DNA from: Sphingomonas citri
Lineage (GTDB): Bacteria > Pseudomonadota > Alphaproteobacteria > Sphingomonadales > Sphingomonadaceae
Assembly (NCBI RefSeq): GCF_019429485.1
Contig: NZ_JAHXZN010000012.1
Location: 1 to 64,000 of the forward strand
DNA length: 64,000 bases
Reading direction: 5' to 3'
Translations under genes and position numbers: made by a program
Shown here: one piece after another, positions 16,818 through 24,726 of the stretch
How positions within the stretch are numbered: the stretch's first letter is position 1
How the letters are laid out: each line of letters begins with the position of its first letter
Notes under the pieces: model-generated
What the model was told of the DNA's origin: nothing
Database searches by the model: none
What the model saw: only the letters and a program-made list of their open reading frames with translations

Positions 16818-16862
16818 GTGTAATTTTCCTCAAACGCACTGATTGATCGGAATCCACGTCGA

Positions 16863-17195
16863 TCAGGCGGTTCGAGGAGGTGGCGGTGCAGGACCGCCCG
16901 AGCGACCAACAAGGGCATGAGGCTCGGGTGCGGGCGGATCCGTCCGCACGGCGAGCTGCGGCGCGGGAGACGTGTGAACGTCGAGGGCCGTTGCGATGCA
17001 GGCTCCTACGCAGTCCACCGAAGGGGCCTTTTTCACGGGCGTGGGCGGCGCTCGATCGCAATCGGCCATTCCGGCATGCGCCTCCGCAGGCGGAGCAGCC
17101 TGCGCGATGGCCTCGCACATTGGGCCCATCCGCACGAACAGCATCGCGCCCAGCAGGAGCAGAGCGAGTGTGCGGGCGAGGCGGCCGAAGCTCAT
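16863..17195 (-). CDS. Hypothetical exported protein, Pro/Ala-rich
   Basis: A 110-residue protein starting with a signal anchor (RTLALLLLGAMLFVRMGPMCEAIAQA) and continuing with a Pro-rich tail and four Cys residues (MCEAIAQ, DCDRAPP, DCVGACIAT). It resembles small DUF2946-type proteins of metal-resistance clusters in general layout only. Downstream on the same strand lies the Cys-rich protein, 45 bases away, so the two may be co-transcribed. Confidence 0.5.
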   Translation of the reverse strand: MSFGRLARTLALLLLGAMLFVRMGPMCEAIAQAAPPAEAHAGMADCDRAPPTPVKKAPSVDCVGACIATALDVHTSPAPQLAVRTDPPAPEPHALVGRSGGPAPPPPRTA

Positions 17196-17232
17196 GCGGC
17201 CCTTCTAGGCTGCGCCGGGACGCTGCACCAGA

Positions 17233-17985
17233 TCAGTGCGCGACGCCCAGCACCATCCAGATAGCCATGGCGACCATCATCACGTTCTCGGTGAGCGACA
17301 GGAAGCCCAGCGGCACATTGCTGTCACCGCCCACGCACGCGCATTTCAGCTCGCGCTTGTCGACATACACGGCCTTGATGACCGAGACCGCCCCGATCGT
17401 CCCGATCACCAGCGCGATCGGCACCGACAACCAGGTCAACACGCCGGCCGCCATCAGCACGCCCGCCGCGCCTTCCGCGTAGGGGTAGATATAGGAGTAT
17501 GGCACCCAGCGCTTCGCGAGCAAGTCGTAGTTGAGGAACATGGTCGCGAACTTCTCGACGTTCTGGAGCTTCAACAGCGCCAGCACACACATGGAGAAGG
17601 CGATGAACCACTCACCGGCGCGTACCGTGAAGGGTGTGCCGAGCACGGCATAGCTGGCCGCCAGCGCCATTAATGCCGTCATCGCAAACACAACCGCGAC
17701 CGGCCGGTAGGTCACCGCCTTGGGGTCGGCCACGGTCTTGCCGAAAAACCGGCGCAGATCGTCGTAGCCGCCTACCCGCTCGCCACCGATGAAGGTCTGG
17801 GGTGTCGTTTTGACCCCGTGCTCGGCTTTGAATGCGTCGGTTTCCTCGCGCGTCGTCAGCCAATGGTCCTCGACCTCGTAGCCGCGTCGGTGCAGCAGGT
17901 CCTTTGCCTTCAAGCCGTAGGGGCAGGTGTGCGTCGGCATCACCATGCGGTAGATCGTTGCCTTCTTGGGCGCCGCGGTCGCCAT
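17233..17985 (-). CDS. Glutaredoxin-MauE/DoxX fusion membrane protein
   Basis: About 250 residues. The N-terminal third is a glutaredoxin fold with a CPYG active site and TPQTFIGGERVGGYDDL. The rest holds four membrane helices of the MauE/DoxX type, ending with a CACVGGDSNVPLGF loop and a last helix. Such proteins pass electrons or thiols across the membrane for periplasmic redox maturation. I start at 17985, where GGAG lies 6 bases upstream, rather than the longer frame at 18063 that would run through the operator. Divergent from a MerR regulator. Confidence 0.78.
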   Translation of the reverse strand: MATAAPKKATIYRMVMPTHTCPYGLKAKDLLHRRGYEVEDHWLTTREETDAFKAEHGVKTTPQTFIGGERVGGYDDLRRFFGKTVADPKAVTYRPVAVVFAMTALMALAASYAVLGTPFTVRAGEWFIAFSMCVLALLKLQNVEKFATMFLNYDLLAKRWVPYSYIYPYAEGAAGVLMAAGVLTWLSVPIALVIGTIGAVSVIKAVYVDKRELKCACVGGDSNVPLGFLSLTENVMMVAMAIWMVLGVAH

Positions 17986-18012
17986 GTTCTTCTCCACCAT
18001 GTTCGCGACACC

Positions 18013-18044
18013 TATATAGGGGCCGTACCATGGTACGGAGTCAA
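18013..18044 (-). promoter_or_regulatory. mer-type operator/promoter with a perfect 16-bp palindrome
   Basis: On the minus strand TTGACT (18039-18044), a 19-20 base spacer made almost entirely of the palindrome CCGTACCATGGTACGG (18023-18038), then TATATA (18013-18018). TTGACTCCGTAC is also the beginning of classical mer operators. It would be bound by the adjacent MerR-family regulator. Confidence 0.85.
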
Positions 18045-18047
18045 GGC

Positions 18048-18455
18048 ATGGCCGACGTGACAATTGCGGGGCTCGCGCGCGAGGGCGGCGTCGGTGTAGA
18101 AACGGTCCGCTATTATCAGCGCAGAGGGTTGCTCGAGACGCCGGAGAGGCCTGAAGGATCGGGCTCGAATGGCGGTATTCGCCGCTACACAGCAGACGAT
18201 GTTCGCCGGCTCCGGTTCATCCGATCGGCGCAGGCCGCTGGCTTCACGTTGGAGCAGATCGGAGAACTGGTGGCGCTGGACGCGACCGACGATCGCGCTC
18301 GGGCACGCCAGCTTGCCAACGAGCGGATCGCGGCGCTGGATGCAAAGATCCAGGAGCTGAAGCGCGTCCGCGCATCACTCCAGCGGCTTGCTCATGAATG
18401 TGGGTCGGGCTCGGAAGGCCCCTGCCCCATTCTAACCGCGTTCGACGCCGACTGA
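18048..18455 (+). CDS. MerR-family regulator with a CueR-like Cys-x7-Cys loop
   Basis: A 135-residue MerR protein with an N-terminal winged helix (TIAGLAREGGVGVETVRYY), a dimer helix and a C-terminal metal loop ECGSGSEGPCPIL with Cys118 and Cys126. Spacing of seven residues and the CPI ending match the copper sensor CueR better than MerR (eight), and the Cys equivalent to MerR Cys82 is missing. It is divergent from the glutaredoxin-MauE gene and borders its operator. ATG 18048 has GGAG 7 bases upstream. Confidence 0.82.
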   Translation: MADVTIAGLAREGGVGVETVRYYQRRGLLETPERPEGSGSNGGIRRYTADDVRRLRFIRSAQAAGFTLEQIGELVALDATDDRARARQLANERIAALDAKIQELKRVRASLQRLAHECGSGSEGPCPILTAFDAD

Positions 18456-18466
18456 TCCGGTCGGTG

Positions 18467-19045
18467 CTATACCCCTTCCGCGCTGATCGCCTCTTGTTCC
18501 GGCGCGGGAAGGTGGCGGTAGAGCGTCGGGACCGAGACGCCGATCGCCGGCGCGATCTCGCGCATCGGCATTCCGGAGGCCAGGAGCTTACGGGCCGCCT
18601 CGAGCCGCTTGGGCGTCATCACTGTCTTGCGGCCGCCTACCCTGCCCTCGCGCTTCGCCACCATCAGTGCGGCCGTCGTGCGCTCGCGGTTCAGGTCCCG
18701 CTCCATCTCCGCCATCGCCGCCATGATGTGGAAGACGAGCTTGCCGGCGGTGCCGGCGGTATCGATGCCATCCGTCAGCGACCGGAAACCGATGCCCCGG
18801 TCCGCCAACTCCGCCGCAAGGTCGACCAGGCCTTTCATCGTTCGGCCGAGCCGGTCGAGCTTCCAGACCACCAGCACGTCGCCGGCGCGAGCGTGTGACA
18901 GGGCTTCGGCCAAGCCGATCCGGTTCGCCTTCGCACCGCTCGCCTTGTCGCTGAAGGTCCGCTCACACCCCGCTTCACGCAGGGCGTCGAGCTGCGGCGT
19001 CAGATCCTGTTCGGGGGTCGACACCCGCGCGTAGCCGATCAGCAT
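18467..19045 (-). CDS. Serine recombinase (resolvase/invertase family)
   Basis: A 192-residue small serine recombinase. MLIGYARVSTPEQD holds the catalytic Ser9. The region VWKLDRLGRTMKGL contains the conserved Arg pair, and the long E helix (AAMAEMERDLNRERT) and a C-terminal helix-turn-helix (MREIAPAIGVSVPTLYRHL) follow. Next to repA and far from any transposase, it may resolve plasmid multimers; it could also be a Tn3-family remnant, but I see no terminal repeats. Ends 12 bases from the convergent MerR gene. Confidence 0.88.
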   Translation of the reverse strand: MLIGYARVSTPEQDLTPQLDALREAGCERTFSDKASGAKANRIGLAEALSHARAGDVLVVWKLDRLGRTMKGLVDLAAELADRGIGFRSLTDGIDTAGTAGKLVFHIMAAMAEMERDLNRERTTAALMVAKREGRVGGRKTVMTPKRLEAARKLLASGMPMREIAPAIGVSVPTLYRHLPAPEQEAISAEGV

Positions 19046-19198
19046 GGCACCTTCTCAAAACTCATCTCACGTGCCTAACACGACCGATCGCAATCGAGAA
19101 TGTGTTTTGATACACGCGCCACGCCTGCTAGACGTTCTCACATGGCTGCGGATCAAAATCGATCGTTTGAGAGACACGCGGCCGGGCTGGCAGTGAAC

Positions 19199-19330
19199 GG
19201 TCGCCGAAAGCACGAACGCTTCCCGGCTTCGAGGCAAATGGTCGCCAAAAGCACGAACTTTCACGGTCTATCGATGCTCCACAGGAGGACGCTAGCGACA
19301 ATCCGCCCCATCTTCGTGCTTTCGGCGACC
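19199..19330. repeat. Upstream iterons of the replication origin
   Basis: Two direct copies of GGTCGCCGAAAGCACGAAC or its A-variant (19199-19217, 19240-19258) and one inverted copy (19312-19330) precede repA. Together with five copies downstream they mark an iteron-controlled origin; the inverted copy near the repA start may serve autoregulation. Confidence 0.85.
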
Positions 19331-19359
19331 GAGCGTCACGGTCGGCGATCGGGCGTCGC

Positions 19360-20220
19360 ATGACCGATCTGGCCTCCAACCAAGGCGACCTGTTCGCCCT
19401 CGACAGCCCATTGCTGACCGGGGTTCGTGGCGAACGGTCGCTGATGGCCTTTCCGTTCTTCGCACTGAGCAAGGGCAAGTGGACCAAGCCACTCGCCTAC
19501 AAGACCGAAACGGTTTCGATCGAGATCGTCGCCACCGCTAAGGGTGTCGCGACAATCTACGACAAGGAGATCCTGCTATACATCGCGAGCCTGATGGTAG
19601 CGAAGCTGGACGCCGGTATGGAGGTTTCCCAAGACTTCTATTTCACAGCCCATGATCTTTTCCGCGTTACCGGCGTCAACGGTTCGGCCCGCTCCTACAC
19701 TCGCCTATCAGATGCGCTTGAGCGGCTACAGGGCACGCAGATCAAGACGAACATCGAGGCCGGAGGTGAGGGCCAGGCCGGGTTCTTCTCGTGGCTGTCA
19801 GAAGCCCAGCTCACCTACACCAAGACGAGGACCGGCGATAAGCGGCTGAAAGCTGTGAAGGTCCGGCTTTGTGACTGGCTTTACCGGGCGATCCAGCGCG
19901 ACCGGAGGGTGCTGGATTATGCCCCGAGCTATTTCCAGCTCGGCCCGATCGAACGCCGGCTTTACGAGGTCGCACGATCGGCCTGCACGGATGGGCCGAT
20001 CGACGTCGACCTTGAAGAGCTGCGATTGCAGCTCGGTTATCAAAGCTCGCTCAAGCATTTCCGGTATGAGTTGAAGCGCATTGCCGACGACAGCACCATC
20101 CCCGGCTTCACATTCGACTTGGTCGAGACACCAACTTCAACCGTGAAAGGCCGTTCTCGGCGAAATGCCGGCGCAGGGCGCGTCAAGATTACTCCCCGAC
20201 CACTTCTGCCGAGCGCCTGA
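19360..20220 (+). CDS. repA: Plasmid replication initiator RepA (RPA family)
   Basis: A 286-residue initiator of the alphaproteobacterial RepA/RPA type. Typical segments are MAFPFFALSKGKWTKPLAY, VATIYDKEILLYIASLM, FRVTGVNGSARSYTRLSDALERLQGT and LDYAPSYFQLGPIERRLYEVAR, forming two winged-helix domains. It would bind the flanking iterons and open the origin. The ATG at 19360 lies 30 bases after the inverted iteron. Confidence 0.93.
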   Translation: MTDLASNQGDLFALDSPLLTGVRGERSLMAFPFFALSKGKWTKPLAYKTETVSIEIVATAKGVATIYDKEILLYIASLMVAKLDAGMEVSQDFYFTAHDLFRVTGVNGSARSYTRLSDALERLQGTQIKTNIEAGGEGQAGFFSWLSEAQLTYTKTRTGDKRLKAVKVRLCDWLYRAIQRDRRVLDYAPSYFQLGPIERRLYEVARSACTDGPIDVDLEELRLQLGYQSSLKHFRYELKRIADDSTIPGFTFDLVETPTSTVKGRSRRNAGAGRVKITPRPLLPSA

Positions 20221-20233
20221 TGCGGCTTTTTTT

Positions 20234-20256
20234 CTGACCGCGAATCAAGCGGTCAG
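20234..20256. terminator. Hairpin downstream of repA
   Basis: CTGACCGC (20234-20241) and GCGGTCAG (20249-20256) form a perfect 8-bp stem with a 7-base loop. A run of seven T lies on the left side, so as a terminator it would suit minus-strand transcripts better; it may also be part of the origin. Confidence 0.45.
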
Positions 20257-20270
20257 TCCCTTTCCAGATC

Positions 20271-20396
20271 GGTCGCCGAAAGCACGAACTCTGGTCGCCA
20301 AAAGCACGAATCCCGGTCGCCAAAAGCACGAACGACCGTGATGACGGTCGTCGAAAGCACGAACTTTTCCGGGCTGTGGTCGCCGAAAGCACGAAT
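20271..20396 (+). repeat. Downstream iteron array (probable oriV)
   Basis: Five direct 19-base iterons at 20271, 20293, 20315, 20346 and 20378 (consensus GGTCGCCGAAAGCACGAAC with single-base variants). Spacings are 22, 22, 31 and 32 bases, close to two and three helical turns, which keeps all sites on one face of the DNA. Confidence 0.88.
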
Positions 20397-20498
20397 AGTA
20401 GCGGTTTCCCGGCTCCGCTGATTTCGCCACAAATACTGTTGAGCTGATCGCATCGCGTGATTGGCCAGTCAGGGAGCGGCCGTGACCACATAAACGAA

Positions 20499-20520
20499 TG
20501 CCCGGCACGAAGGCCGGGCA
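20499..20520. terminator. GC-rich hairpin in the origin region
   Basis: TGCCCGGC (20499-20506), loop ACGAAG, GCCGGGCA (20513-20520). It stands alone between the iterons and the next gene. Confidence 0.45.
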
Positions 20521-20668
20521 CCCTGGAACGTGATGAGCGATGCTTGGCGGCATCGATCGGGACGTAAGACACCCCTCTCATACCTGTTCCCGAACCTTGG
20601 TTCAAGGGAGCGCGCTTCGCGCCACGCTCTAGTTTTGCCTGGTCCCGGCCCCACAAAGGGGACGGAAG

Positions 20669-21505
20669 ATGGGAGCTGTTACCCTCGCGAAAGCGAGCTT
20701 CATGGCGCTCGACCGCATCGAGCGGACGCGGCCGAGATCGCGATCGGGGGCGGCAAACCCGACCCGCGCGCATGTTCACCCGAACAGCCGAAAGGCCGGC
20801 ACGTTCGAGGATGATTTCTTCTACAGCTACGCCAAGGGCGAGACCGATCGGCTCTACAAGAAGGCGGTGGAGCTGCTGAAGCGCAAGAACGCGATCCGTC
20901 GCCTTGCACGCGCCGAAGGGCGGCAGCTCACCGAGGACGAACGGCTTGTCACGCTGATAACGCCCGCAGCGGTCCGCGTGTTCGAACAGCTTACCAATCT
21001 TGCCCGCAACTGCGCCGGCAAGGTGTTCCCGACATGGGAATGGATCGAGACGCACACCGGCCTCTCCCGCGCGAGCGTCGGACGCGGCCTGTCGATCCTT
21101 GCCAAGATGGGCTTGCTCGACAAGCAGCGCCGGTGCGTGCCGATCGATCCTCCCGCCGATCGACCGAAGGCTCGAAACGCACAGACGTCCAACGTCTATC
21201 GGATGAGCTTTCCCAACCGGCTGGCGCGCTTCCTTCCGCGCTTTCTCCGGCCCGTCCCTCTCCCGGATGATGTGGTGCAGCGCGAGGCCGATCGGATCGA
21301 GCAGATCGAGACCATGCGGCTATGGCGCTCGCCCCGGCAGGTTGTTGCCGAAGAGATTGAGGACGAGGGCCTGCGTCGCGTGCTGGACAGCCTCGCCCTC
21401 GCGATCGAGATCCAAGAGTCTCAAAAAAATGGTCAACCGCTCCTAGATTCGTATATTCTAGAGGCAGATGGAGTTGGCCTAGTCGGCCAACACCCTAACG
21501 CCTGA
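20669..21505 (+). CDS. Helix-turn-helix replication-associated protein
   Basis: A 278-residue basic protein. Its middle (residues about 100-165) is a winged helix: FEQLTNLARNCAGKVFPTWEWIETHTGLSRA is its start and the recognition part reads SRASVGRGLSILAKMGLLDKQRR. The N-terminal half is helical and charged. Such proteins sit beside repA in many alphaproteobacterial plasmids and are often labelled replication proteins, but I cannot assign a precise role. ATG 20702 is an alternative start. The protein ends in a Gln/Asn/Pro-rich tail. Confidence 0.65.
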   Translation: MGAVTLAKASFMALDRIERTRPRSRSGAANPTRAHVHPNSRKAGTFEDDFFYSYAKGETDRLYKKAVELLKRKNAIRRLARAEGRQLTEDERLVTLITPAAVRVFEQLTNLARNCAGKVFPTWEWIETHTGLSRASVGRGLSILAKMGLLDKQRRCVPIDPPADRPKARNAQTSNVYRMSFPNRLARFLPRFLRPVPLPDDVVQREADRIEQIETMRLWRSPRQVVAEEIEDEGLRRVLDSLALAIEIQESQKNGQPLLDSYILEADGVGLVGQHPNA

Positions 21506-22045
21506 CGGCGGACACAGCCCTAGCCCAACCGGAACAAGACAACGACAACCGACATAGCCTAACCAAAAAGTCGGACGCGCCGCTTCGCGTCGCGATGCTC
21601 CCGAGAGGAGCAAGCGTTTACCGTCGCGCTCAAATGGCCGCCGCCATGCCTGGTGCAGCCGTTTTTCGTCGACGAACGAGACCGTGGCGCCAGTCCCCGG
21701 CGCTTGGGGGGTGCGCGATCGGCACGGGCACCCTTTCCTTCCAGCGTTGACCAATCCCAATTCCCTGCGGCCGTGGCGAGCTGGTCGACCATCATCATGC
21801 GGCGCCGCGATCACGTTCAGCCCGGCGAGATCCCCGCGCGAGTTTCAGGGCCGAGCCCTTCCGACCGGCTATCCCTGTATTGATGGAAAAGTGGGCGCTG
21901 GCCGCCTTCTACGATCAAGCAAATAACCGGCTGCGCCTACGGTTTCCGCTACGCGGACCCTCCGTTTTTTTGCTTGATCGCGGCGTCTGCACTCCCCTTC
22001 AATTCCCATCAGGAAAGAGCCTGATCGCTGGAAAAGGGCAGGACC
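21506..22045. other. Non-coding stretch with an 11-bp inverted repeat
   Basis: I find no convincing gene in these 540 bases; the open frames are short, compositionally odd and lack ribosome sites. Near the right end GATCAAGCAAA (21913-21923) and TTTGCTTGATC (21969-21979) form a perfect 11-bp inverted repeat, with a T7 run in front of the second arm, about 65 bases before ssb. Confidence 0.5.
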
Positions 22046-22366
22046 ATGCAGAACATCGCGGAGTTTCGGATCATCGGCCGGGTCGGGAAGATCACGGAGC
22101 ATGACAAGGTGACGAAGGTCAACGTCGCCGCCAACTACAACCGCCAGGAGAATGGCGAGTGGGTGACGGACACGCACTGGAACGAGATCACGCTGTTCGG
22201 CAAGCTGATCGAACGCGCCGCCAAGGCGCAGAAGGGCGACCTGGTCCACATCACCGGCCGCGTCCGCCAGAACTCCTACGACACTGCTGAAGGCCGGCGC
22301 TACACCGTGGAGCTGATCGCCGACGGCTTCGCGGTTCTCGCCAAGGGATCGGAGGACCGAGACTAG
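22046..22366 (+). CDS. ssb: Single-stranded DNA-binding protein, short form
   Basis: A 106-residue OB-fold protein: MQNIAEFRIIGRVGKITEHDKV opens the fold, then WNEITLFGKLIERA and KGDLVHITGRVRQNSYDTAEGRRYTVELIADGF. It lacks the flexible acidic C-terminal tip of chromosomal SSB that recruits partner proteins. Plasmid SSBs protect transferred or replicating single strands. It sits on the side of oriT that would enter the recipient first. Its 3' end overlaps the convergent ribbon-helix-helix gene by 4 bases. Confidence 0.88.
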   Translation: MQNIAEFRIIGRVGKITEHDKVTKVNVAANYNRQENGEWVTDTHWNEITLFGKLIERAAKAQKGDLVHITGRVRQNSYDTAEGRRYTVELIADGFAVLAKGSEDRD

Positions 22367-22563
22367 GCGCTGCCGGGGCCGCCTAACGACGGCCCCTCTC
22401 GCCGGCGCAACTCCAGCTCCACCGCCTCGCGCACGAAATCAGCCTGACTCTCGCCGTCGCGGAGGACGGTCTTGATGCGATCGAGCGTGCCCTTGGGAAA
22501 GCGCCCCATCGTCTTATCCTCCATCGGAGGGCGACCGACTGACCGGATATTGCTAGACGTCAT
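22363..22563 (-). CDS. Ribbon-helix-helix DNA-binding protein (putative)
   Basis: A 66-residue protein with the RHH layout: a short basic strand (MGRFPKGTLDRIKTVL) and helices (SQADFVREAVELELRRRE). Such proteins are autoregulators or antitoxins. No toxin gene adjoins it. It may bind the 9-bp inverted repeat between it and the divergent small gene. MTSS at 22563 is used as start; MEDKTMGRF (Met14) is possible. Confidence 0.62.
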   Translation of the reverse strand: MTSSNIRSVGRPPMEDKTMGRFPKGTLDRIKTVLRDGESQADFVREAVELELRRREGPSLGGPGSA

Positions 22564-22579
22564 GCAATGCCCTAATTAC

Positions 22580-22620
22580 CGATACCGCATATTGACGAGA
22601 TTAGCGGTATCGTATATTAT
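22580..22620 (+). promoter_or_regulatory. Promoter with a 9-bp inverted-repeat operator upstream of the parAB operon
   Basis: CGATACCGC (22580-22588) and GCGGTATCG (22604-22612) are perfect inverted repeats separated by 15 bases. They bracket TTGACG (22592-22597), with TATTAT at 22615-22620 after a 17-base spacer. A repressor on this site would block a promoter reading toward the small gene, parA and parB. Confidence 0.65.
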
Positions 22621-22661
22621 AGGTTGGGCCTTTCATCAAGGCAGTGTCGGAGGCGAAGGCC

Positions 22662-22853
22662 ATGTGGGATAATCTGCTGACGATCGGACTGTTCGTTCTG
22701 ATCGCTTGGGCCGTCCTCCGCAGTGATGGTGGATCGAAGCCGCGCATCTGGAGCGGAGACACCCCCGATGAAGAGGCTCGCCGCAATACCCGGACGGACT
22801 CCAATTATCGCGGATACGACCACTGGACCAACAACTCCGACCGGGGCTGGTAG
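22662..22853 (+). CDS. Small hypothetical membrane protein
   Basis: A 63-residue protein with one hydrophobic helix near the N-terminus (NLLTIGLFVLIAWAVL) and a polar, Asp/Arg/Asn-rich tail. GGAGG lies 8 bases before the ATG at 22662, better than the upstream GTG at 22644. It is 3 bases before parA and so belongs to the partition operon. No family recognised. Confidence 0.55.
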   Translation: MWDNLLTIGLFVLIAWAVLRSDGGSKPRIWSGDTPDEEARRNTRTDSNYRGYDHWTNNSDRGW

Positions 22854-22856
22854 CGC

Positions 22857-23597
22857 GTGAAAACCATTGCCATCAACGTCGAGAAGGGCGGCGCCGGCAA
22901 GACGATGATCGCCTGCCATCTGGCATGGGTTCTCGCCGACGCCGGTCATCGTGTGCTGTTTCTCGATCTCGACCGACAGTGCAACGCAACCGATGCGCTC
23001 GCTGATTTCGAGAGCCTAGGGACGTGCAAGCCGCTGTTCGAGCCGAACTATGTGCCGCCAGCCACCTTTCCGCGCCTTGCGATCTACTCCAATCGAATGG
23101 GAGGAGAGTACGACGCCGATTACCCCCGCGCTCTCTCTGCCTTGAACGCCAACTTCCCGACACTCGACTCTTTCTTCGACTTTTGCGTCATCGACACGCC
23201 GCCCTCATGGTCCTGGATCAACTTCGCTGCGCTCTTGGTCTGCAACCACCTGATCGTCCCGGTTGAGCTTGGACCGTTCGGGCCGGCAGCCACCAAGCAG
23301 GTTTCGGATTCGATCCAGACGGTCAACCAACGCCGGAAAACGCCGATCCATGTCGTCGGGCTCGTGCCGAACCGGGTTCGGGCGAACGATACTCACCAGA
23401 TGAAGATGCTCGCTGCGATCAAGGAAAAGATCGGGCGGAACCTGTTCACCAACTACCTTCCCGAGCGGGCTCACTACAGCCAAGCCATCCAGGAGCATGT
23501 ACCGGTGTGGCGGTTCGACAAGGACGTGCGGACATCGCTTCCGCCAATGCGTGCGTTTCTCGAGGAAGCCATGACCCGGATCGGGAGCCATAAATGA
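22857..23597 (+). CDS. parA: Plasmid partition ATPase ParA
   Basis: A 246-residue ParA/Soj-type ATPase starting at GTG. The deviant Walker A EKGGAGKTMIACHLA (Lys10, Lys15) is at the N-terminus; VLFLDLDRQCNATDAL is the A' motif and FCVIDTPPSW the Walker B. There is no N-terminal DNA-binding domain, as in type Ib ParA. It forms nucleoid-bound gradients that move the ParB-parS complex. It overlaps parB by 4 bases. Confidence 0.93.
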   Translation: MKTIAINVEKGGAGKTMIACHLAWVLADAGHRVLFLDLDRQCNATDALADFESLGTCKPLFEPNYVPPATFPRLAIYSNRMGGEYDADYPRALSALNANFPTLDSFFDFCVIDTPPSWSWINFAALLVCNHLIVPVELGPFGPAATKQVSDSIQTVNQRRKTPIHVVGLVPNRVRANDTHQMKMLAAIKEKIGRNLFTNYLPERAHYSQAIQEHVPVWRFDKDVRTSLPPMRAFLEEAMTRIGSHK

Positions 23598-24601
23598 CCG
23601 ACTTCTCCGGTTTCGACGTATTCAGCGAGAAGGCAGCGGTGGCGGACGCCGATCGCGTTCAGCTTCTCGACCCTGAGCTGGTCTATCCCGATCCCGAGAA
23701 CGTCAGGAGCGAGATCGATCCTGCCAAGATCGACGAGATGGCCGAGACAATCAAAGAGCGCGGTCAGCTACAGCCGATCACCGTGGCGCCCAAGGATGCC
23801 GATGGGCGCTATCGCATCATGTTCGGCGAGCGGCGCTGGCGGGCGTGCCAGAAACTCGGCGTGCAGGTCCGCGCGATCGTCAGCAAGACGGATGACGTTG
23901 AGCAGGTCCGGATCGACCAATTCATCGAAAACGATCAGCGCGAGGATCTATCGACCGCTGACATGATCCGGTTCGTCACCGGGCAGGTTGCGAACGGGCG
24001 CTCGCTCGCCGAGCTGGCGCGCGCTACGGGCCGTAACCGGACGTTGCTGACCCGCTATCAGGGGCTCGCCAAGGCACCCGACTATATTGCCGCGCTGTTC
24101 GCCGACATTTCGATGCGGAGCGCGGTCGCACTTGTTCAGGCTGCGAAGGCCGACGACGCGGCAACCCGGGCCTTTGTCGCCGATACCGCGGCGGAGGATA
24201 TGACGGTGCTGGCGTGCGAGCGGTTCGCGCGCGAGGTCGGCGCGAAAAAATCGGCACCCAAGCCCACCCCATCGAGCCAAGCGGAGGCATCTCTACCCCC
24301 CGCCGGGGATGATCCGGCGACGGCCGAGCCGAACGGGACCACGCAGACGACAGACGCAATCCGGGACGAGGAAGCCGATCGAGCGATGGACGAGACCCCC
24401 GTGCCAGAAGGCACGGCGCCGGCAGACAGTGCCCCGTCTGGAGCCCCCGCCCCAGCGCCCCGCTCGCCGGCCAAGCCGAGGACGGGAAAGCAGAAGGTCG
24501 AGCGGCCGACTATCGAGATCGAGGGCAAGCGCGCGATGATCGTGGAAGCGTGGTTGCACTTCGAGGATGAGGCAGAACCGCGCATGGTGAGCTGGCGCTG
24601 A
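23594..24601 (+). CDS. parB: Partition protein ParB
   Basis: A 335-residue ParB/Spo0J protein: N-terminal CTPase domain with IKERGQLQPITVAP and FGERRWRACQKLG, then a helix-turn-helix (SLAELARATGRNRTLLTRYQGLAKAP) for centromere binding. A Pro/Ala/Glu-rich linker (residues about 220-300) and a short C-terminal dimer domain follow. The CACGTG palindrome starting 96 bases downstream is a natural candidate for its binding site. Confidence 0.92.
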   Translation: MTDFSGFDVFSEKAAVADADRVQLLDPELVYPDPENVRSEIDPAKIDEMAETIKERGQLQPITVAPKDADGRYRIMFGERRWRACQKLGVQVRAIVSKTDDVEQVRIDQFIENDQREDLSTADMIRFVTGQVANGRSLAELARATGRNRTLLTRYQGLAKAPDYIAALFADISMRSAVALVQAAKADDAATRAFVADTAAEDMTVLACERFAREVGAKKSAPKPTPSSQAEASLPPAGDDPATAEPNGTTQTTDAIRDEEADRAMDETPVPEGTAPADSAPSGAPAPAPRSPAKPRTGKQKVERPTIEIEGKRAMIVEAWLHFEDEAEPRMVSWR

Positions 24602-24696
24602 TCGCGCCAGGTCTGAACGGGGAGCGCCGGCAGCGACCGTCGCTCGCGCAGGGCCAATCCTTCCTTCCGCGACCTCTTCTCCTGCAGGTGGATTGG

Positions 24697-24714
24697 GTGT
24701 GCCATGTGGCACAC
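24697..24714. repeat. CACGTG-type palindrome copy 1 (parS-like, one mismatch)
   Basis: GTGTGCCATGTGGCACAC differs from the other copies at one central base (T for C). It lies 95 bases after parB and 32 bases from the oriT inverted repeat. Confidence 0.65.
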
Positions 24715-24726
24715 TTGAAGGCTGAT

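Noticed and set aside
18048..18455. Calling the regulator MerR of a mercury operon
   Set aside because: No merA, merT or merP is nearby and the third mercury Cys is missing.
18467..19045. Tn3 transposon carrying the metal genes
   Set aside because: Only a resolvase is present; I found no transposase and no terminal inverted repeats.
19199..20396. CRISPR array suspicion from repeated 19-mers
   Set aside because: Spacers are too short and uneven, one copy is inverted, repA lies between them and there are no cas genes; iterons explain the pattern.
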